NCBI GenBank assembly: GCA_023388965.1
Contig: JAEWFF010000071.1
Span: 62,001-126,000, forward strand
Length of the DNA stretch: 64,000 nucleotides
DNA from: Pseudomonadota bacterium
GTDB lineage: Bacteria > Pseudomonadota > Alphaproteobacteria > Rhizobiales > Methylopilaceae
Reading direction: 5' to 3'
Shown here: positions 1 through 8,686 of the stretch, in pieces
Layout: each line of letters begins with the position of its first letter
Position numbering within the stretch: the stretch's first letter is position 1
Position numbers and translations under genes: made by a program
Notes under the pieces: model-generated
Told to the model about the DNA's origin: nothing
The model's input: the letters and a program-made list of their open reading frames with translations, nothing else
The model's database searches: none

Positions 1-1
1 C

Positions 2-2254
2 CCCGGAACCGCCGCCAAGCGCATGTTCGTGACCGCCGACGAGGTCGTCTACGACGAGGTCAAGGAAACCGCCTCCGCCGTCGGCAATGTCAAAATCTAT
101 TACGGCGAGGCCGTTCTGGAGGCCGACCGGGTCATCTACGATCAGGCCTCCGGCAAGGTGTTCGCCTACGGCAATGTGCGACTCACCGATCAGGGCCGCG
201 TCTACCAGTCGGAACATCTCGTCCTTACCGAGGACTTCCGCGACGGCTTCGTGCAATCACTGCTGGTGGAAGGCGACGACCGCACCCGCTTCGCCGCCGC
301 GCAGGCCACCCGCCGCGACGGCAATGTCGTGATCTTCGACAAGGGCGTCTATACCGCCTGCCTGCCCTGCCGCGAGAATCCGCAAAAACCGCCGCTCTGG
401 CAGGTGCGCGCGGCGCGCATCATCCACGATTCCGGAACGCACACCGTTCATTACGAGGACGCGCGTCTCGAATTCTTCGGCCAGCCGATTGCATGGCTGC
501 CCTATTTCTCGCATCCCGATGCGACGGTGAAGCGCAAGAGCGGCTTCCTCTCGCCGAGCTACATGAACTCGACCGAGTACGGCATCGGCGCGCGCATCCC
601 CTATTTCTGGAACATCGCGCCGAACATGGACATCACGTTCGCGCCCGCGATCCTGTCGAAACAGGGCTTCATGCCCGATCTGCAGTTCCGCCACCGCACG
701 CTGAACGGCTCCTACCAGATCCGGGCCGCCGGCATCTTCCAGCAGGACCGGGACGAGTTTAACAGGACCGGCAACTTCCCGGGCCAGGACGACGAATTCC
801 GCGGCGCGGTCAACACCCAGGGTTCATTCCGCATCAACGATTTCTGGACCTGGGGCTGGAACCTCCACTTCCTGTCCGACCGCTGGGTTCTGGACGATTA
901 CGATCTGTGGGGCGCGAACTGGTCCGAGGCGATTTCGACCGTCCACCTGACAGGCCTCGGCGAACGTAATTACTTCGAGCTGCGCGGCTATCATTTCTAC
1001 GGCCTGTCGCAGGACGACAACCAGGAACAGCTGCCGCTCGCTGGCGTGTGGGATTATAATTACATCCACGACAAGCCCGTTCTCGGCGGCGAACTCGCCT
1101 TCAACGTCAATCTGACATCGACCTACCGCAAGGACACGGATTTCGAGCCGACGACAAAGTCAAACATGATTGGCGGGAGAGGTGACAACCTTACGTGCGG
1201 CGTGCTCGATCCCGACGAATGCATCGTGCGCGGCATGGGCGGCACCTATACCCGTCTGTCGGTCGACACCAGCTGGAAGCGCGAATTCATCGACCCCATC
1301 GGCCAGGTCTGGACACCGTTCGCATTTGCGCGCGGCGATGTGATGTTCCGCAATCCGGACAACGACATTCCGGCCGCCTACATCAACACCGACGAGGAAT
1401 ATGTCACACGCGGCATGATCGGCGGCGGTCTCGAATACCGCTATCCGTTCGTCGCCCATTCCAGCATCGGCACGCATATTCTCGAGCCGATCGCGCAGAT
1501 CATCCTGCGTCCGGACGAACAGCAGATCGGCAATATTCCGAACGAGGACGCACAGAGCCTGTTCTTCGACACCTCGACCCTGTTCGCCTGGGACAAGTTC
1601 TCCGGCTATGACCGGATCGAGGGCGGCGGTCGCGCCAATGTCGGCGTGCAGTACACACTCAGTCTCGCCAATGGCGCCTTCGCCAATGTGATGATCGGCC
1701 AGTCCTACCATCTGTTCGGCAAGAACTCGTTCGCCGAGAACGACAATCTGCAGACGGGCAAAGGCACCGGCCTCGAACAGGACCGTTCGGATTACGTCGC
1801 CAGCGCCTATCTCAAACTGACGCAGGAACTGTCGTTCTCCACGCGCTTCCGTCTCGCGGAAGACGATTTCAGCGTCAAGGCGGCGGAAGTCGAGGCCAAG
1901 CTCAACAAGGGCCCGGTTCTCGCGGGTCTCACCTATGGCCGTTACGAAGCGCAGCCGCAGCTCGGCCTTGAACGCGTCGAGGGCCTGGTCGGCAGCGCCA
2001 AGCTCAAGCTGAACGATAATTACTATGTACTCGGCGCCGCGCGTTACAACATCGAGACCGACAAGCTCGACCGCGCCCAGGTCGGCGCCGGCTATCTCGA
2101 CGAATGCTTCGCCTTCGGCATCAACTACGCCATCGATTTCCACGAGAACGGTAACGACAGCAACGTCCACAAGGTCTTCCTGAGGATGTCGCTGCGCACG
2201 CTCGGCGAAGCCGGCACCTCGTTCAATGTCTCCAACATGATGAGCGACAACTGA
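2..2254 (+). CDS. lptD: LPS-assembly protein LptD (5' end outside window)
   Basis: Outer-membrane beta-barrel that, with LptE, inserts lipopolysaccharide into the outer leaflet. The reading frame is open to the first base of the window, so the signal peptide and the beginning are missing; an internal ATG at 23 is probably not the start. The first ~100 residues seen form an OstA/LptA-like beta-jellyroll (repeated short GNV/GEAV-type strands such as GNVKIYYGEA and GNVRL). The rest is the long aromatic-rich barrel domain. At least 751 residues remain, normal for alphaproteobacterial LptD. pdxA follows 39 bp downstream and rsmA after that, a gene order common in Alphaproteobacteria. The family call is confident. 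Confidence 0.93.
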   Translation, partial: PGTAAKRMFVTADEVVYDEVKETASAVGNVKIYYGEAVLEADRVIYDQASGKVFAYGNVRLTDQGRVYQSEHLVLTEDFRDGFVQSLLVEGDDRTRFAAAQATRRDGNVVIFDKGVYTACLPCRENPQKPPLWQVRAARIIHDSGTHTVHYEDARLEFFGQPIAWLPYFSHPDATVKRKSGFLSPSYMNSTEYGIGARIPYFWNIAPNMDITFAPAILSKQGFMPDLQFRHRTLNGSYQIRAAGIFQQDRDEFNRTGNFPGQDDEFRGAVNTQGSFRINDFWTWGWNLHFLSDRWVLDDYDLWGANWSEAISTVHLTGLGERNYFELRGYHFYGLSQDDNQEQLPLAGVWDYNYIHDKPVLGGELAFNVNLTSTYRKDTDFEPTTKSNMIGGRGDNLTCGVLDPDECIVRGMGGTYTRLSVDTSWKREFIDPIGQVWTPFAFARGDVMFRNPDNDIPAAYINTDEEYVTRGMIGGGLEYRYPFVAHSSIGTHILEPIAQIILRPDEQQIGNIPNEDAQSLFFDTSTLFAWDKFSGYDRIEGGGRANVGVQYTLSLANGAFANVMIGQSYHLFGKNSFAENDNLQTGKGTGLEQDRSDYVASAYLKLTQELSFSTRFRLAEDDFSVKAAEVEAKLNKGPVLAGLTYGRYEAQPQLGLERVEGLVGSAKLKLNDNYYVLGAARYNIETDKLDRAQVGAGYLDECFAFGINYAIDFHENGNDSNVHKVFLRMSLRTLGEAGTSFNVSNMMSDN

Positions 2255-2293
2255 GCCGGTGAAGGCCGCAGCGCCCGTCGGAGACGGGATGAC

Positions 2294-3295
2294 ATGACAC
2301 TTCTTGCCGTCACAATGGGTGAGCCCGCGGGCATAGGCCCCGAACTCACGCTTCAGGCGTGGACGCAGCGGCTTACGCGAAGCATCCCGCCCTTTGCCGT
2401 CCTGGCCGACGCCGACCACCTTGCAAGTCTCGCAAAGCGGTTGGGATATGCCGTTCCCATTGTCGTTACCGAGCCGGAACGCGCGGCGGAGATGTTTCCG
2501 CTCGCCCTGCCGGTCATTCCGCTCGACATGGCGGTCGTGGCCGAGCCCGGCACGCCGAACGCCGCCGACGCCCCGGCGGTGATCGAATCCATTCGCGCGG
2601 CGGTGAAACTCGTCCATGCCGGACAGGCCTCGGCGGTCGTCACCAATCCGATCTCTAAGGCGCCGCTCATGCGCGCCGGATTCGCCTATCCGGGCCACAC
2701 CGAGTTTCTCGGCACGCTGGCCGGCGATCTGTACGGGCAGAAGAGCCTGCCCGTCATGATGCTCTGGAGCGCGGAACTCGCGGTCGTCCCGGTCACGGTG
2801 CACATCCCGTTCGCGGAGGTGCCGCGCCGCCTGACGCAGGAGATTATCGTCGAGACGGCCCGCGTGGTTGCGCGCGATCTTGCGGCGCGCTTCGGCATTC
2901 CCCATCCGCGCCTCGCACTGGCGGGCCTCAACCCCCATGCCGGCGAAGACGGGCAGCTCGGCAGCGAGGACGCGGCGGTGATCGCGCCGGCCGTGGCCGC
3001 ATTGCGCGCCGAGGGCGTGGACGCATCCGGACCTCACCCGGCCGACACCATGTTCCACGAAGCCGCGCGCACGCGCTATGACGCGGCGCTTGCCATGTAT
3101 CACGATCAGGCGCTGATCCCGATCAAGACCATCGCGTTCGACAAGGCCGTCAATGTCACGCTCGGCCTGCCCTATGTGCGTACATCTCCGGACCACGGCA
3201 CGGCCTTCGACATCGCCGGAACCGGGAAGGCCGACCCCGCCAGCCTGATCGCCGCCATCAAGCTCGCCGCGCGCCTCAGCGAGCATTCCGCGTGA
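2294..3295 (+). CDS. pdxA: 4-hydroxythreonine-4-phosphate dehydrogenase PdxA
   Basis: Catalyses the NAD-dependent oxidation of 4-phosphohydroxy-L-threonine in the DXP-dependent pathway to pyridoxal phosphate. The 333-residue length is typical. It starts with MTLLAVTMGEPAGIGPEL, the conserved PdxA N-terminus. Metal-ligand histidines are visible in YPGHTEFLG and in AMYHDQALIPIK, and the C-terminal block VRTSPDHGTAFDIAG is diagnostic. The ATG at 2294 has a GGAGA-like sequence just upstream. The stop overlaps the GTG start of rsmA by four bases (GTGA), so the two are almost certainly translationally coupled. Confidence 0.97.
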   Translation: MTLLAVTMGEPAGIGPELTLQAWTQRLTRSIPPFAVLADADHLASLAKRLGYAVPIVVTEPERAAEMFPLALPVIPLDMAVVAEPGTPNAADAPAVIESIRAAVKLVHAGQASAVVTNPISKAPLMRAGFAYPGHTEFLGTLAGDLYGQKSLPVMMLWSAELAVVPVTVHIPFAEVPRRLTQEIIVETARVVARDLAARFGIPHPRLALAGLNPHAGEDGQLGSEDAAVIAPAVAALRAEGVDASGPHPADTMFHEAARTRYDAALAMYHDQALIPIKTIAFDKAVNVTLGLPYVRTSPDHGTAFDIAGTGKADPASLIAAIKLAARLSEHSA

Positions 3296-4140
3296 GCCGG
3301 ATCGACGACCTGCCGCCGCTGCGCGATGTCATCCGCGAATACGATCTGTCGGCGCGCAAGAGTCTCGGCCAGAACTTCCTGCTCGACCTCAATCTCACGT
3401 CACGCATCGCCCGCGCATCCGGCCCGCTCGAGGGCGTGGACGTGGTCGAGATCGGCCCCGGGCCGGGCGGCCTGACGCGCGCGCTTCTGGCGCTCGGCGC
3501 ACGCCGTGTCATCGCCATCGAAAAGGACGACCGCGCCATCGCCGCGCTCGGCGACATATCGCGTCATTACCCTGGACGGCTTGCCGTGGTCGCTGGCGAC
3601 GCGCTCGAAATCGATGTCGCGTCCTATGCCACCGACGCGCCGCTGAGGATCGTCGCCAACCTGCCCTACAATGTGGCAACCGCCCTTCTGGTCGGCTGGC
3701 TCACGCCGCCACAATGGCCGCCGCGCTGGCAGTCGCTGACCCTGATGTTCCAGCGCGAGGTCGCCGAGCGCATCGTCGCCGCGCCCGGAACGGAATCGTA
3801 TGGGCGTCTCGGTGTTCTCGCCGGCTGGCGCACCGAGGCGAAGATCCTGTTCGATGTCGCGCCGTCGGCCTTCGTGCCACCGCCGAAGGTCACATCCTCC
3901 GTCGTGCATCTCGTTCCGCGCGAAAATCCCGAACTCTGTTCGGCGCGCGCGCTCGAAGCCGTTACGCAGGCGGCTTTCGGCCAGCGTCGCAAAATGCTGC
4001 GCCAGAGCCTGAAGGCGGCGTTCCGCGATCCCCTCGCCGCACTGGAAAGTGCGGGCATCGAACCGACGCGGCGGGCCGAGGAAGTGGACATAGAGGGCTT
4101 TGCCGCGCTCGCGCGCGCGTTGGAGAACGAGCGCCGCTGA
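3292..4140 (+). CDS. rsmA: 16S rRNA (adenine1518/1519-N6)-dimethyltransferase RsmA (KsgA)
   Basis: Dimethylates two adjacent adenosines in the helix 45 loop of 16S rRNA late in 30S assembly. It has 282 residues. SAM-binding motif I is at EIGPGPGGLTRALL (about residues 50-63), and the catalytic NLPYNVAT motif (family NLPYxI/V) lies near residue 123. The N-terminal KSLGQNFLLD motif is typical. The start is the GTG inside the pdxA stop overlap. The C-terminal helical domain includes FGQRRKMLRQSLK, a family signature. It is the third gene of the lptD-pdxA-rsmA run. Confidence 0.97.
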   Translation: MSRIDDLPPLRDVIREYDLSARKSLGQNFLLDLNLTSRIARASGPLEGVDVVEIGPGPGGLTRALLALGARRVIAIEKDDRAIAALGDISRHYPGRLAVVAGDALEIDVASYATDAPLRIVANLPYNVATALLVGWLTPPQWPPRWQSLTLMFQREVAERIVAAPGTESYGRLGVLAGWRTEAKILFDVAPSAFVPPPKVTSSVVHLVPRENPELCSARALEAVTQAAFGQRRKMLRQSLKAAFRDPLAALESAGIEPTRRAEEVDIEGFAALARALENERR

Positions 4141-4171
4141 ACCGAAGCGCGGCACGGGCGTTGTCAGGACG

Positions 4172-5278
4172 ATGAAGACGTCCCGCCTGCTCGCCCGCCT
4201 TGCCGCCATTGCGCTTGGCGGCGCGCTTTTTGCCGAAGCTGTCCGTCAGTCGCGCGCCGGGAGGCAATCCGCTTGGAGACTGCAGGCGAATTCGGGAACC
4301 GCGGCAAAGCCTCCTCCCGAACAGATCGTGTCCGGCGCACACGCTTCCGGCCATCGCGCAGCCAAACCCTGGCAAATCCCCTGGCGCGGCTGGACAGCCA
4401 TTCTCAAGCGTACTTATGTCGAGTTTTCGGCGGACCGCGTGCTTGCCGTCGCGGCCGGCGTCACCTTCTATGCCCTTCTCGCGATATTCCCCGCCATCGG
4501 CGCCTTCGTCTCTCTTTACGGCCTCGTGGCCGACCGCGCGACGCTTGCCGATCATGTCAATGCGCTGGAGGATGTCGTTCCAGCGGGCGGGATCGACATC
4601 GTCTCCGAACAGCTCCAGCGGCTCACGCAGGGCGATCAGGTGGCGCTCGGTTTCGGGTTCCTGTTCGGCCTTTGTCTTGCGCTGTGGAGCGCGAACGCCG
4701 GCATAAAGGCGATGTTCGACGCGCTCAACATCGCCTACGACGAAGATGAGAAGCGCGGATTTGTCAGGCTCAACCTGATTTCGCTTACCTTCACCCTCGG
4801 CGCGCTTTTGTATGTGCTTGTCGGGGTCGGTGCGGTTGCCGTTGTGCCGCTGATCTTCGCGTGGTTCGGCGTGGCCGGCTGGGGGCCGTGGATTCTGGCC
4901 GCCCTGCGCTGGCCGCTCGTCCTCCTCGTCGCGTTGCTTGCTCTCTCCCTGCTGTACCGGTTCGGCCCGAGCCGGTCCGAGGCCCGCTGGGAATGGATCA
5001 CGCCCGGCAGTCTTGTCGCCGCATTCGGCTGGATCGCGGCCTCGATCGCCTTTTCCTGGTACGCGTCGAATTTCGCCTCCTACAACGAAACCTACGGCAC
5101 GCTGGGCGGCGTCATCGCCTTCATGACCTGGATGTGGCTGTCGGCTGCCATAGTGCTGTTCGGCGCGGAGCTGAATGCGGAGGCCGAACGCCAGACCGCA
5201 CGGGACACGACAACGGGCCTGCCACGTCCCCGTGGAATGCGGGGCGCGGCGGTGGCCGACGATCTGGCCTCGGCCTAG
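4172..5278 (+). CDS. YihY/BrkB-family inner membrane protein
   Basis: Polytopic membrane protein of the YihY/virulence factor BrkB family (once misnamed RNase BN); its molecular role is not established. The frame is open from 4100, inside rsmA, but the ATG at 4172 gives MKTSRLLARL and avoids the overlap, giving 368 residues. Family features are the AAGVTFYALLAIFPAIGAF block, the FLFGLCLALWSANAGIKAMFDALN segment and the C-terminal TYGTLGGVIAFMTWMWLSA stretch; about six membrane helices can be read. A charged, Pro/Ala-rich N-terminal region of ~65 residues precedes the first conserved block. Its stop codon overlaps that of the convergent gmk (5275-5278). Confidence 0.88.
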   Translation: MKTSRLLARLAAIALGGALFAEAVRQSRAGRQSAWRLQANSGTAAKPPPEQIVSGAHASGHRAAKPWQIPWRGWTAILKRTYVEFSADRVLAVAAGVTFYALLAIFPAIGAFVSLYGLVADRATLADHVNALEDVVPAGGIDIVSEQLQRLTQGDQVALGFGFLFGLCLALWSANAGIKAMFDALNIAYDEDEKRGFVRLNLISLTFTLGALLYVLVGVGAVAVVPLIFAWFGVAGWGPWILAALRWPLVLLVALLALSLLYRFGPSRSEARWEWITPGSLVAAFGWIAASIAFSWYASNFASYNETYGTLGGVIAFMTWMWLSAAIVLFGAELNAEAERQTARDTTTGLPRPRGMRGAAVADDLASA

Positions 5279-5934
5279 GTCAGGGCTTCGAGATCGCGCA
5301 CCAGCCCGTCGACAAATGTGCGTACGTTTTCGGGATGCACGCGCTTCAGACGCTCTGCCTGCAGGATGGAGCGCAGGCGCATGAAGCTCTTGTCCAGATC
5401 GCGGTTCACCAGAACGTAATCGTATTCGTCCCAGTGCGGAATTTCGGCGGCGGCGTTTTTGAGGCGCCGCTGGATCACGTCCGGCGGATCTTCGGCGCGG
5501 CGCTCCAGCCGTGCCTTCAATTCCCTGGCCGAAGGCGGCAGCACGAACACCGTCACCACATCGGGCGCCAGCGCACTCTGCTTGAGCTGCTGCGTGCCCT
5601 GCCAATCGATGTCGAACAGCACGTCCCGGCCGGCGGCCAGAGCCGCGTCGACCGGCTCCTTGGGGGTGCCGTAGCAATTGTCATGCACGGTCGCCCATTC
5701 GAGCAGATCGCCGCTGTCGCGCATGCGATCGAACTGTTTCTGCGAAATGAAATCGTAATGCACGCCGTCGATCTCGCTCGCGCGCTTCTGCCGCGTCGTT
5801 ACCGAGACCGACATCACGACATCGTCCTTCTCTTCCTGCAGAAGATTGCGCGTGAGCGTCGTCTTGCCGGCGCCGGACGGCGAGGAGACGACAAGCATGA
5901 TGCCGCGGCGATCGATTTCGGGTTTGGATGTCAT
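5275..5934 (-). CDS. gmk: Guanylate kinase
   Basis: Phosphorylates GMP to GDP with ATP, an essential step of purine nucleotide supply. At 219 residues it is normal for the family. The P-loop SSPSGAGKTTL is at about residues 16-26, followed by SVTTRQKRASEIDGVHY, the GMP-binding region, and DIDWQGTQQLK. The frame stays open far upstream, but the ATG at 5934 sits in an ATGA overlap with the yicC stop and gives the expected N-terminus MTSKPEIDRRGIMLVV. It is co-oriented and coupled with yicC, a standard alphaproteobacterial pairing. Its stop shares bases with the stop of the convergent YihY gene. Confidence 0.97.
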   Translation of the reverse strand: MTSKPEIDRRGIMLVVSSPSGAGKTTLTRNLLQEEKDDVVMSVSVTTRQKRASEIDGVHYDFISQKQFDRMRDSGDLLEWATVHDNCYGTPKEPVDAALAAGRDVLFDIDWQGTQQLKQSALAPDVVTVFVLPPSARELKARLERRAEDPPDVIQRRLKNAAAEIPHWDEYDYVLVNRDLDKSFMRLRSILQAERLKRVHPENVRTFVDGLVRDLEALT

Positions 5935-6818
5935 TCGACGTTCTGCACCTGCTCGCGGAATTGTTCGATCACCGCTTTGAGCTCGAGCCCGAGAGCGGTG
6001 AGGCTGACATGGTTGGACTTGGAGGCAAGCGTGTTGGACTCGCGGCCGAATTCCTGCGCCAGAAAATCGAGCCTTCGGCCGACCGCTCTGCCTTCCTTCA
6101 GAAGCTCGCGCGCCGCCGCGACATGAGCGTACAGACGGTCGAGCTCCTCGCGGACATCGGCCTTCGTTGCCAGCAGCACCGCTTCCTGATGCAGCCGCCC
6201 GGCATCCAGCATGGGCGCCGCGCCGATCAGCGCCTCGACCTGCTCCTGAAGACGGTTCTTGATCGCCTCCGGCGTGCGGGCGGGATGCTGCTCGACCTCG
6301 CGGGTCAATTCCTCGATCCGGTCCAGACGCTCGTTCAGAATGCGCTCCAGCGCATCGCCCTCGCCGGCCCGCGCCGCCTCGAGCTGGTCGAGCGCCGCAC
6401 GCAGACTGTCGAGAATCGCTTTCGCCTCGGCCGCGCGCGCGGCTTCGTCCGTTTCCGGCTCCACGATCTCGACGACGCCGCGGACACCCAGAAGCCCGTC
6501 GAGCGAAGGCGGCGTCGCCTCGACCCGGCCTTTCAGCACATCGAGCGCGGCGACCAACGATTCGAGAACCGGTTCGTTGATCTTCACTATGGGAAGGCCG
6601 CCCTCGCGCGACAGCGTGAGATTCGCGTTGCAGGTGCCGCGCACGAGACGCTTGGCGATGTCGGCACGGGCCTGCGCCTCGACCGCATCCATGCCGGGCG
6701 GCACGCGCACGCGGACATCGAGGCCGCGCCCGTTGACCGTCTTGATCTCCCATGCCCAGCGCACCCCGGCCAGCGCACCATCGGCACGGGCAAAGCCGGT
6801 CATACTCGCGAGACCCAT
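5931..6818 (-). CDS. yicC: YicC-family endoribonuclease
   Basis: Member of the YicC/YloC family, known as a stress-related endoribonuclease in E. coli that helps degrade small RNAs. It has 295 residues, starting MGLASMTGFARADG, the family N-terminus. The C-terminal DUF1732 block is seen at REELDRLYAHVAAARELLKEG, then RRLDFLAQEFGRESNTLASK and LKAVIEQFREQVQNVE. It overlaps gmk by four bases. The upstream gap to mltG holds a pair of inverted REP elements, so the gmk-yicC unit may be transcribed separately from mltG. Confidence 0.94.
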   Translation of the reverse strand: MGLASMTGFARADGALAGVRWAWEIKTVNGRGLDVRVRVPPGMDAVEAQARADIAKRLVRGTCNANLTLSREGGLPIVKINEPVLESLVAALDVLKGRVEATPPSLDGLLGVRGVVEIVEPETDEAARAAEAKAILDSLRAALDQLEAARAGEGDALERILNERLDRIEELTREVEQHPARTPEAIKNRLQEQVEALIGAAPMLDAGRLHQEAVLLATKADVREELDRLYAHVAAARELLKEGRAVGRRLDFLAQEFGRESNTLASKSNHVSLTALGLELKAVIEQFREQVQNVE

Positions 6819-6897
6819 GGGAAATTACCTGTCGGATATGAGGTCGGAAAAGTGGCGCACCATAACGGGGCGCCCGGCAAGGCTCAACCGTCCGGAA

Positions 6898-6948
6898 CCT
6901 CATCCTGAGCCGGACTCATGCGAAGCATGAGCCGTGTCGAAGGATGGC
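6898..6948. repeat. REP-type palindrome, family A copy 1
   Basis: It begins CCTCATCCTGAGCCGGACTC and ends TGTCGAAGGATGG. An inner ATGCGAAGCAT-type palindrome sits between the arms. Its partner at 6970-7029 lies in inverse orientation 20 bp away, so the pair can fold into one long hairpin downstream of mltG. Confidence 0.8.
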
Positions 6949-6969
6949 GGCAGGCGCTGAAATTCGCGG

Positions 6970-7029
6970 CCATCCTTCGACACGGAATACGGCGAGCAAG
7001 GCTCGCCCGTATTCCGGCTCAGGATGAGG
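6970..7029. repeat. REP-type palindrome, family A copy 2 (inverted)
   Basis: Reads GCCATCCTTCGACACGG, then an inner palindrome GGCGAGCAAGGCTCGCC, then CCGGCTCAGGATGAGG. This is the reverse complement of the family A outer arms, with a different inner segment. The outer arms are conserved between copies while the centre varies. Confidence 0.8.
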
Positions 7030-7048
7030 GCGGAAAGCTAGTTCGCGC

Positions 7049-7074
7049 GCCCTCTCCCGTAAACGGGAGAGGCG
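7049..7074. repeat. Short hairpin at mltG 3' end
   Basis: CCTCTCCCGTAAACGGGAGAGG is a perfect inverted repeat just after the mltG stop on the minus strand. It may act in termination or 3'-end stability. No T-run follows on the minus strand. Confidence 0.5.
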
Positions 7075-7076
7075 GC

Positions 7077-8615
7077 TCAGTTCGCCGCCGGCGCGCCGTT
7101 CGTTCCTTCCACAGGCACGGCGTCGGCCGGGGCGCGGTCAGTGGCGGCCGCGCGTTCGATGGCCCGCCACCGCCGCACATTGGCGTTGTGCTCCGCCAGG
7201 GACGCTGCGAAGGCATGCCCGCCCGAGCCGTCGGCCACGAAATAGAGGTCCTTCGTCTCGGCGGGTTTGGCGGCGGCTTCGAGCGAGGCGCGGCCGGGAT
7301 TGGCGATGGGGCCCGGCGGCAGACCGGCGATCGTGTAGGTGTTGTACGGCGTCGGCTTGAGGATTTCGCTGCGCAGAATCGGCCGACCGAGCGTGCCGGC
7401 GCCCTGAACGAGGCCGTAGATGATCGTCGGATCCGATTGCAGCCGCATCTTCCTGTTCAGCCGGTTCACGAACACCGAGGCGACGCGCGGCCGCTCGCTG
7501 GCAACGCCCGTTTCCTTCTCGACGATCGAGGCCAGGGTCACGAGCTCCTGCGGCGTCCTGACCGGCACGTCCGGATCGCGCGCGGCCCAGACCTCGGCGA
7601 GCACCTTTTCCTGCGCCGCCGCCATGCGCTTCAGAATGTCTTCGCGATTCGTGCCGCGCGTGACCTGATAGGTCTCCGGCAGGAGCGAGCCCTCGGGCGG
7701 CACGTCGCGCACCGTGCCCGTCAGGATGGTTTCGCCGAGAAGCTGGGTCACGATCTGCTTTGAGGTGCGGCCTTCCGGAATGGTGATCCTGTGCTCGACC
7801 ACCTTCCCCTCAACCATCATGTCCATGATCTCGCGCATGCTGGCATGGGCCGGAATGCGGTATTCGCCGGCCTTGAGTTGCGCGCGCTTGCCGGTGACCT
7901 GAACGGCGGCGAGGAAGAGATTTTCGGTAAAGTTGGAGCCGTCGATGGCGCCGGCCTGCTGGAGACGGTCGGCAATATCGCGCGGGCCCGATCCGCGCGG
8001 AACCGCAACATCCGTCTCGGCCTGCAACGGGCCGGGCGTGTCGTATTGCTTGATGCCGTAATGCACCAGCACGGCCGAGCCGAGCAGCATGAGGAAGAGA
8101 ATGGTCAACGCTGCATTCGCGCCACTGACAAAAGTGCTGCGCGAACGCTCCGAACGGCTCATCTTCTGTCTGACCTTCCTGTCGTTCGGCGGGGGTGGCG
8201 GAGGCGGCGAAGCCGGGGTCTTGCGGCGGCCGAACCAGCCGCGCCGCCCCTTTTCAACCGGGGCCGCTTCGGCCTCGATATGGGCTTCCGGCGGGCGCCC
8301 GGATGGCGGAGGTTCCTGAATGCCGGCTGCCGGCGGGCGTCCGAAGCCCGGCTCGGCCGCCGTGCTGCGGCGCGCCTCTTCCCGGTAGCTGCGGACGAGA
8401 TCACGCAGCGGGGCCGTTTCCCGCGTATCCTCAGCCGGCCCTTCGGGCGGCAGGATTTCGGGCTCCGTGGCGGATTGGTTGCCGAAAGGATCGCGCGGCG
8501 GCGGCTGCGCCGCGAACGGATCTTGTAGCTTACGCTCCTCGGGCATATCCGGCCTGTCCCCGCGCGGCTGTTGCGGCGGATCGTCTTTCGAGGGCGGGTC
8601 GCTGTCGTGAGCCAT
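7077..8615 (-). CDS. mltG: Endolytic transglycosylase MltG
   Basis: Inner-membrane lytic transglycosylase of the YceG family that cleaves nascent peptidoglycan strands and sets glycan length. The ATG at 8615 gives 512 residues; the open frame extends to 8690 but overlaps the fabF end. The order is: a ~165-residue cytoplasmic region rich in Pro, Arg and Glu (including a run of eight prolines), one membrane helix at about 166-186, then the periplasmic YceG domain. The catalytic glutamate lies in LASIVEKETG, and the family blocks LQSDPTIIYGL, PYNTYTIAGLPPGPIANPG and FVADGSGGHAF are present. It lies directly downstream of fabF, as in many Alphaproteobacteria. Confidence 0.95.
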   Translation of the reverse strand: MAHDSDPPSKDDPPQQPRGDRPDMPEERKLQDPFAAQPPPRDPFGNQSATEPEILPPEGPAEDTRETAPLRDLVRSYREEARRSTAAEPGFGRPPAAGIQEPPPSGRPPEAHIEAEAAPVEKGRRGWFGRRKTPASPPPPPPPNDRKVRQKMSRSERSRSTFVSGANAALTILFLMLLGSAVLVHYGIKQYDTPGPLQAETDVAVPRGSGPRDIADRLQQAGAIDGSNFTENLFLAAVQVTGKRAQLKAGEYRIPAHASMREIMDMMVEGKVVEHRITIPEGRTSKQIVTQLLGETILTGTVRDVPPEGSLLPETYQVTRGTNREDILKRMAAAQEKVLAEVWAARDPDVPVRTPQELVTLASIVEKETGVASERPRVASVFVNRLNRKMRLQSDPTIIYGLVQGAGTLGRPILRSEILKPTPYNTYTIAGLPPGPIANPGRASLEAAAKPAETKDLYFVADGSGGHAFAASLAEHNANVRRWRAIERAAATDRAPADAVPVEGTNGAPAAN

Positions 8616-8686
8616 AAGGTGTGCGAATCCTTGCTGTTCCGATGCGGCAATCTTGAATGCGAATGCGGCAAAAGCCGCACCGCATC

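Noticed and set aside
1160..3286. 708-residue open frame on the minus strand antisense to lptD/pdxA
   Set aside because: It has low-complexity Arg/Gly/Ala-rich sequence with no family motifs and lies wholly opposite strongly conserved genes; long antisense frames are expected at high GC.
3962..5677. 571-residue minus-strand frame across rsmA and YihY
   Set aside because: Shadow of two confident + strand genes; no conserved block.
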